Assembly (NCBI GenBank): GCA_900299155.1
Contig: OMIS01000075.1
Coordinates: 1-7,133 of the forward strand
Length of the DNA stretch: 7,133 nt
Reading direction: 5' to 3'
From: a bacterium
Lineage (GTDB): Bacteria; Patescibacteriota; Microgenomatia; UBA1400; PJMF01
Positions 5,336-7,133 of the stretch are shown piece after piece (the first letter of the stretch is position 1; the number at the start of each line of letters is the position of its first letter). The position numbers and the translations under genes are program-made. The notes under the pieces were generated by a model, which was not told the origin of the DNA, made no database searches, and worked only from the letters and a program-made list of their open reading frames with translations.

Positions 5336-5665
5336 TCATCCAAAGACAGCGCGCTCTAGTTCTGACAGACAGATGTTTGCCAAAACCAGATAAGTCACGC
5401 CGAGGAAGCCACATTTTTTAAGTTCTAAAGTTGCAGTTTGCACTTTTCACTTTTCTTTTGTTCTCCTCTGCTCCACTTTTGCCCTGTCAAGTAAATTAAA
5501 AAATAAGTACATAGCACAGAAATAAATTGTGAAATAAAAGTACTGTTGAACGAGTGTCATTGCAGCTTAAACGAGCAGCACTGATTGAATAGCGAGTTCA
5601 TCAAGGTGAGAGTTGCTCACCGCGTACTTGTTTGCAGAATTTATTTTTGAGAGTAAGGAAACCAT
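5336..5665 (+). promoter_or_regulatory. Long structured 5' leader of rplJ, candidate L10 autoregulatory element
   Basis: This gene-free stretch contains no convincing ORF. Its 3' third folds locally: AAGTAC (5538-5543) closes with GTACTT (5624-5629). Inside lie AGTG (5553-5556) with CACT (5579-5582), GAAC with GTTC flanked by GA on both strands, and a stable GGTGAG AGTTG CTCACC hairpin (5605-5621). In many bacteria the L10(L12)4 complex binds a structured leader of its own mRNA to repress translation, and this position fits. I cannot match it base by base to the known L10 leader family. The 5' part (5336-5530) is pyrimidine-rich around 5445-5490 and otherwise featureless to me. The ribosome-binding site is AAGGAA at 5655-5660. 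Confidence 0.4.
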
Positions 5666-6199
5666 ATGCCTAACAAACACAACCAATCAGAAGTTACAGA
5701 ACTTCAAGAGAGTTTACAAAAAGCCAAAACAGTCGCTATCGTTGACTTTGCTGGCACAACCGTAAACGATCAAGTTAAACTTCGCTCTGCTCTGCGCAAA
5801 GCTGGTGGTAACTTTAGAGTCGCTAAAAACACCTTGATGAACATTGTGCTCAACAAACCAGAGCTGCGAGATTCTTTCAATGGTATGTCAGGCGTCATCT
5901 TCTCTTTCCAAGATGAAGTTGCTGCTATTAAAGCACTCTTTCAATTCCAAAAAGATACCGAAAAGTTAACAATCAAACAAGGCTACATGGTGGCTGATGA
6001 CAAAGTGCTTTCAAGTGAAGAACTTGAAGCTTTGAGTAAGCTCCCAGGCAAGCAAGAGCTCATCTCTATGTTGATTTCTCGCTTGAATGGCCCTGCCTAT
6101 GGCATGGTGAACGTCTTGAAAGCAGGACAGCGCAACTTGGTCTATGCTTTGAAAGCTATTGCAGATAAGAAGGGTTCTGAAACCCCTAGTAGTAATTAA
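5666..6199 (+). CDS. rplJ: Ribosomal protein L10 (uL10)
   Basis: Base of the ribosomal stalk: it binds 23S rRNA with L11 and carries the L7/L12 dimers on its C-terminal helix. At 177 aa it has normal length. Family features visible are the N-terminal helix ELQESLQKAKTVAIVDFAG, the L-R-x-A-L-R-K-A-G-G segment followed by FRVAKNTLM (about residues 40-60), the GYMVADDKVLSSEELEALSKLPGKQELISMLIS region, and a C-terminal helix VLKAGQRNLVYALKAIADKK that would bind L7/L12. The ATG at 5666 has AAGGAA 5 nt upstream. It lies 41 nt upstream of rplL in the usual rplJL order. rplK-rplA are not immediately upstream; instead there is a long leader with its own promoter, so expression is probably set here. 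Confidence 0.96.
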   Translation: MPNKHNQSEVTELQESLQKAKTVAIVDFAGTTVNDQVKLRSALRKAGGNFRVAKNTLMNIVLNKPELRDSFNGMSGVIFSFQDEVAAIKALFQFQKDTEKLTIKQGYMVADDKVLSSEELEALSKLPGKQELISMLISRLNGPAYGMVNVLKAGQRNLVYALKAIADKKGSETPSSN

Positions 6200-6240
6200 G
6201 TAATGTACCTATAACCGTACTATACAGAAAGGAAAAAAAT

Positions 6241-6624
6241 ATGTCAGACAAAGTTCAAAAACTCGTCGACGCGGTCAAGGAGCTTTCTTTAATGGAAGTT
6301 TCTGAATTGGTAAAAGCTCTTGAGGAGGAATTCGGCGTGAGTGCTGCTGCTCCTATGATGATGGCTGGTGCTCCAGCTGCTGGTGCTGCTACAGCTCCTG
6401 CTGAAGAGAAAACAGAATTTGACGTCATCCTTAAAGATGGCGGTGCCAACAAAATTGGTGCAATCAAAGCTGTCCGTACTTTGAAGCCAGAGCTCGGTTT
6501 GAGTGAAGCTAAAACCTTCGTCGAATCTGCTCCAAAGCCAGTTCTCACTGGTGTCGACAAGAAAGCTGCTGAAGAAGCTAAAAAAGCTCTCGAAGCTGCT
6601 GGTTGTGTCGTTGAACTCAAATAA
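6241..6624 (+). CDS. rplL: Ribosomal protein L7/L12 (bL12)
   Basis: Multicopy stalk protein that recruits translation GTPases (EF-Tu, EF-G, IF2, RF3). At 127 aa it has standard length. The N-terminal dimerisation and L10-binding helices (about 1-32, LVDAVKELSLMEVSELVKAL), a flexible Ala/Pro/Met/Gly-rich hinge (about 34-55) and the globular C-terminal domain (about 57-127) are all clear. The C-terminal domain shows FDVILKDGGANKIGAIKAVR, the GLSEAK motif (86-91) that contacts factors, and the terminal AAGCVVELK. An AAAGG about 8 nt upstream precedes the ATG. Only 41 nt separate it from rplJ, so the two are cotranscribed. A strong terminator follows and rpoB does not, so the operon ends here. 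Confidence 0.97.
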   Translation: MSDKVQKLVDAVKELSLMEVSELVKALEEEFGVSAAAPMMMAGAPAAGAATAPAEEKTEFDVILKDGGANKIGAIKAVRTLKPELGLSEAKTFVESAPKPVLTGVDKKAAEEAKKALEAAGCVVELK

Positions 6625-6641
6625 TTTGAATTCAATTCAAA
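6625..6641. repeat. Short AT-rich palindrome after the rplL stop
   Basis: TTTGAATTCAATTCAAA is a perfect inverted repeat (8-bp arms, one central base) directly after the rplL stop codon. There is no room for a full-length RNA loop. It could help 3'-end stability, but it may be chance in AT-rich DNA. Confidence 0.25.
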
Positions 6642-6650
6642 CAGAACTTA

Positions 6651-6678
6651 AAAACCCCTCTGCAAAGAGGGGTTTTTT
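6651..6678 (+). terminator. Intrinsic terminator after rplL, probably bidirectional
   Basis: AAAACCCCTC (6651-6660) pairs with GAGGGGTTTT (6667-6676) around TGCAAA, a perfect 10-bp stem, with six T at 6673-6678. On the minus strand the stem is followed by TTTTTAAG, so it can also stop transcription from the convergent 114-aa gene. Confidence 0.9.
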
Positions 6679-6757
6679 GTTTCACTCAAGATACACAAAG
6701 AGAAATGGAAACCACTTACTTTTGTGACTTTCTTGCCGAAGCAGTTTATATACTTCT

Positions 6758-7102
6758 CTACTCCATTCCCAATTTATATGTTGGGCAAAGCTCAGCGTGA
6801 CTGGTGGCTGCTGAACCGTAGGCATCCGAAGCATTTTCAGTATATGAAATGATGTATGGGGCAAAAGCACTAGTTTGGGCTGCTCTATCCATACAATCAG
6901 CCATATCATCAATAGCCTCGCGAGAAGATGTGCAGTATGCACTCATATCTTCCCCGTCAGCAGGCGTCATCAGATTAGCAAATTTTTGATTTTTTGCTTC
7001 TTCACAAATACCGTATGCAGTAACCACTGGTGAAACTAAAAATTTTATTCCGACTCCAACCAAAATGGCTAAAACAACTAAAAAAGCAAGAAAAACTTTC
7101 AT
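6758..7102 (-). CDS. Small membrane-anchored or secreted protein with four cysteines, 114 aa
   Basis: Unrecognised protein. Residues 2-30 form one hydrophobic segment with a single N-terminal Lys (FLAFLVVLAILVGVGIKFLV and on), which is a membrane anchor or uncleaved signal. The remaining ~80 residues are polar and acidic, with four cysteines (33, 57, 70, 106) that could form two disulfides outside the membrane. Small Ala/Ser/Tyr-rich stretches end the protein. There is no lipobox and no known catalytic motif. The start ATG at 7102 has AAGGA about 11 nt upstream, rather far but the only candidate. The gene converges on rplL and likely shares its terminator. The frame ends in TAG. A cell-envelope role is an inference from the topology only. 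Confidence 0.75.
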   Translation of the reverse strand: MKVFLAFLVVLAILVGVGIKFLVSPVVTAYGICEEAKNQKFANLMTPADGEDMSAYCTSSREAIDDMADCMDRAAQTSAFAPYIISYTENASDAYGSAATSHAELCPTYKLGME

Positions 7103-7133
7103 AGCTAGTTGTTTCCTTATGAAATATTAAAAT

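Noticed and set aside
5160..5414. 84-codon minus-strand frame
   Set aside because: It crosses the rplJ promoter and the end of the plus-strand frame, is rich in Cys/Arg/Ser with no protein-like pattern, and has no ribosome-binding site.
6255..6635. 126-codon minus-strand frame over rplL
   Set aside because: It is the antisense shadow of the biased codon use in rplL, which is unmistakable on the plus strand.
1..7133. CRISPR array, insertion sequence or prophage signs
   Set aside because: No regularly spaced repeats, transposase or integrase-like sequence, or flanking target duplications could be seen.

Overview
The window looks like chromosomal DNA of a bacterium with a compact genome, moderate to low G+C and the standard genetic code (TAA, TAG and TGA all end genes here). 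The threonyl-tRNA synthetase has no N-terminal TGS domain, and rplJ-rplL stand without rplK-rplA before them or rpoB after them. Together with several unrecognised genes this makes a Patescibacteria/CPR member my best guess. That is an inference, not something a marker here proves.

Layout. On the minus strand, positions 5-2012 hold two unrecognised soluble proteins (430 and about 234 aa) spaced as an operon. A perfect 28-bp palindrome (2050-2077) separates them from thrS (2105-3919). Upstream of thrS is the clearest regulatory system in the window. A promoter with a perfect TATAAT lies 8 nt before a GTG-started 16-residue leader peptide with eight consecutive threonine codons. Mutually exclusive hairpins follow, ending in an intrinsic terminator just before thrS. 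This is the textbook design of a ribosome-mediated attenuator, applied here to the gene that charges tRNA-Thr.

Positions 4226-4703 contain a second possible system on the minus strand. It has a 25-codon leader ORF whose stop codon lies in an antiterminator-like segment, a strong terminator, and then a 57-aa gene with a perfect AGGAGG ribosome-binding site. A large two-stem inverted repeat followed by a T-rich stretch closes it. Its order of segments matches the thrS leader, but the leader codons show no obvious amino-acid bias.

On the plus strand, 4860-5246 is a 128-codon frame interrupted by a single in-frame TAG at codon 62. It is either a recently broken gene or a readthrough case. A good promoter at 5301-5329 and a roughly 330-nt structured leader precede rplJ (L10) and rplL (L7/L12), which form the ribosomal stalk. 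A 10-bp terminator ends that operon and probably also serves the convergent last gene (6758-7102, minus), a small protein with one N-terminal membrane segment and four cysteines. The recognised genes all serve translation; the rest are unknown.
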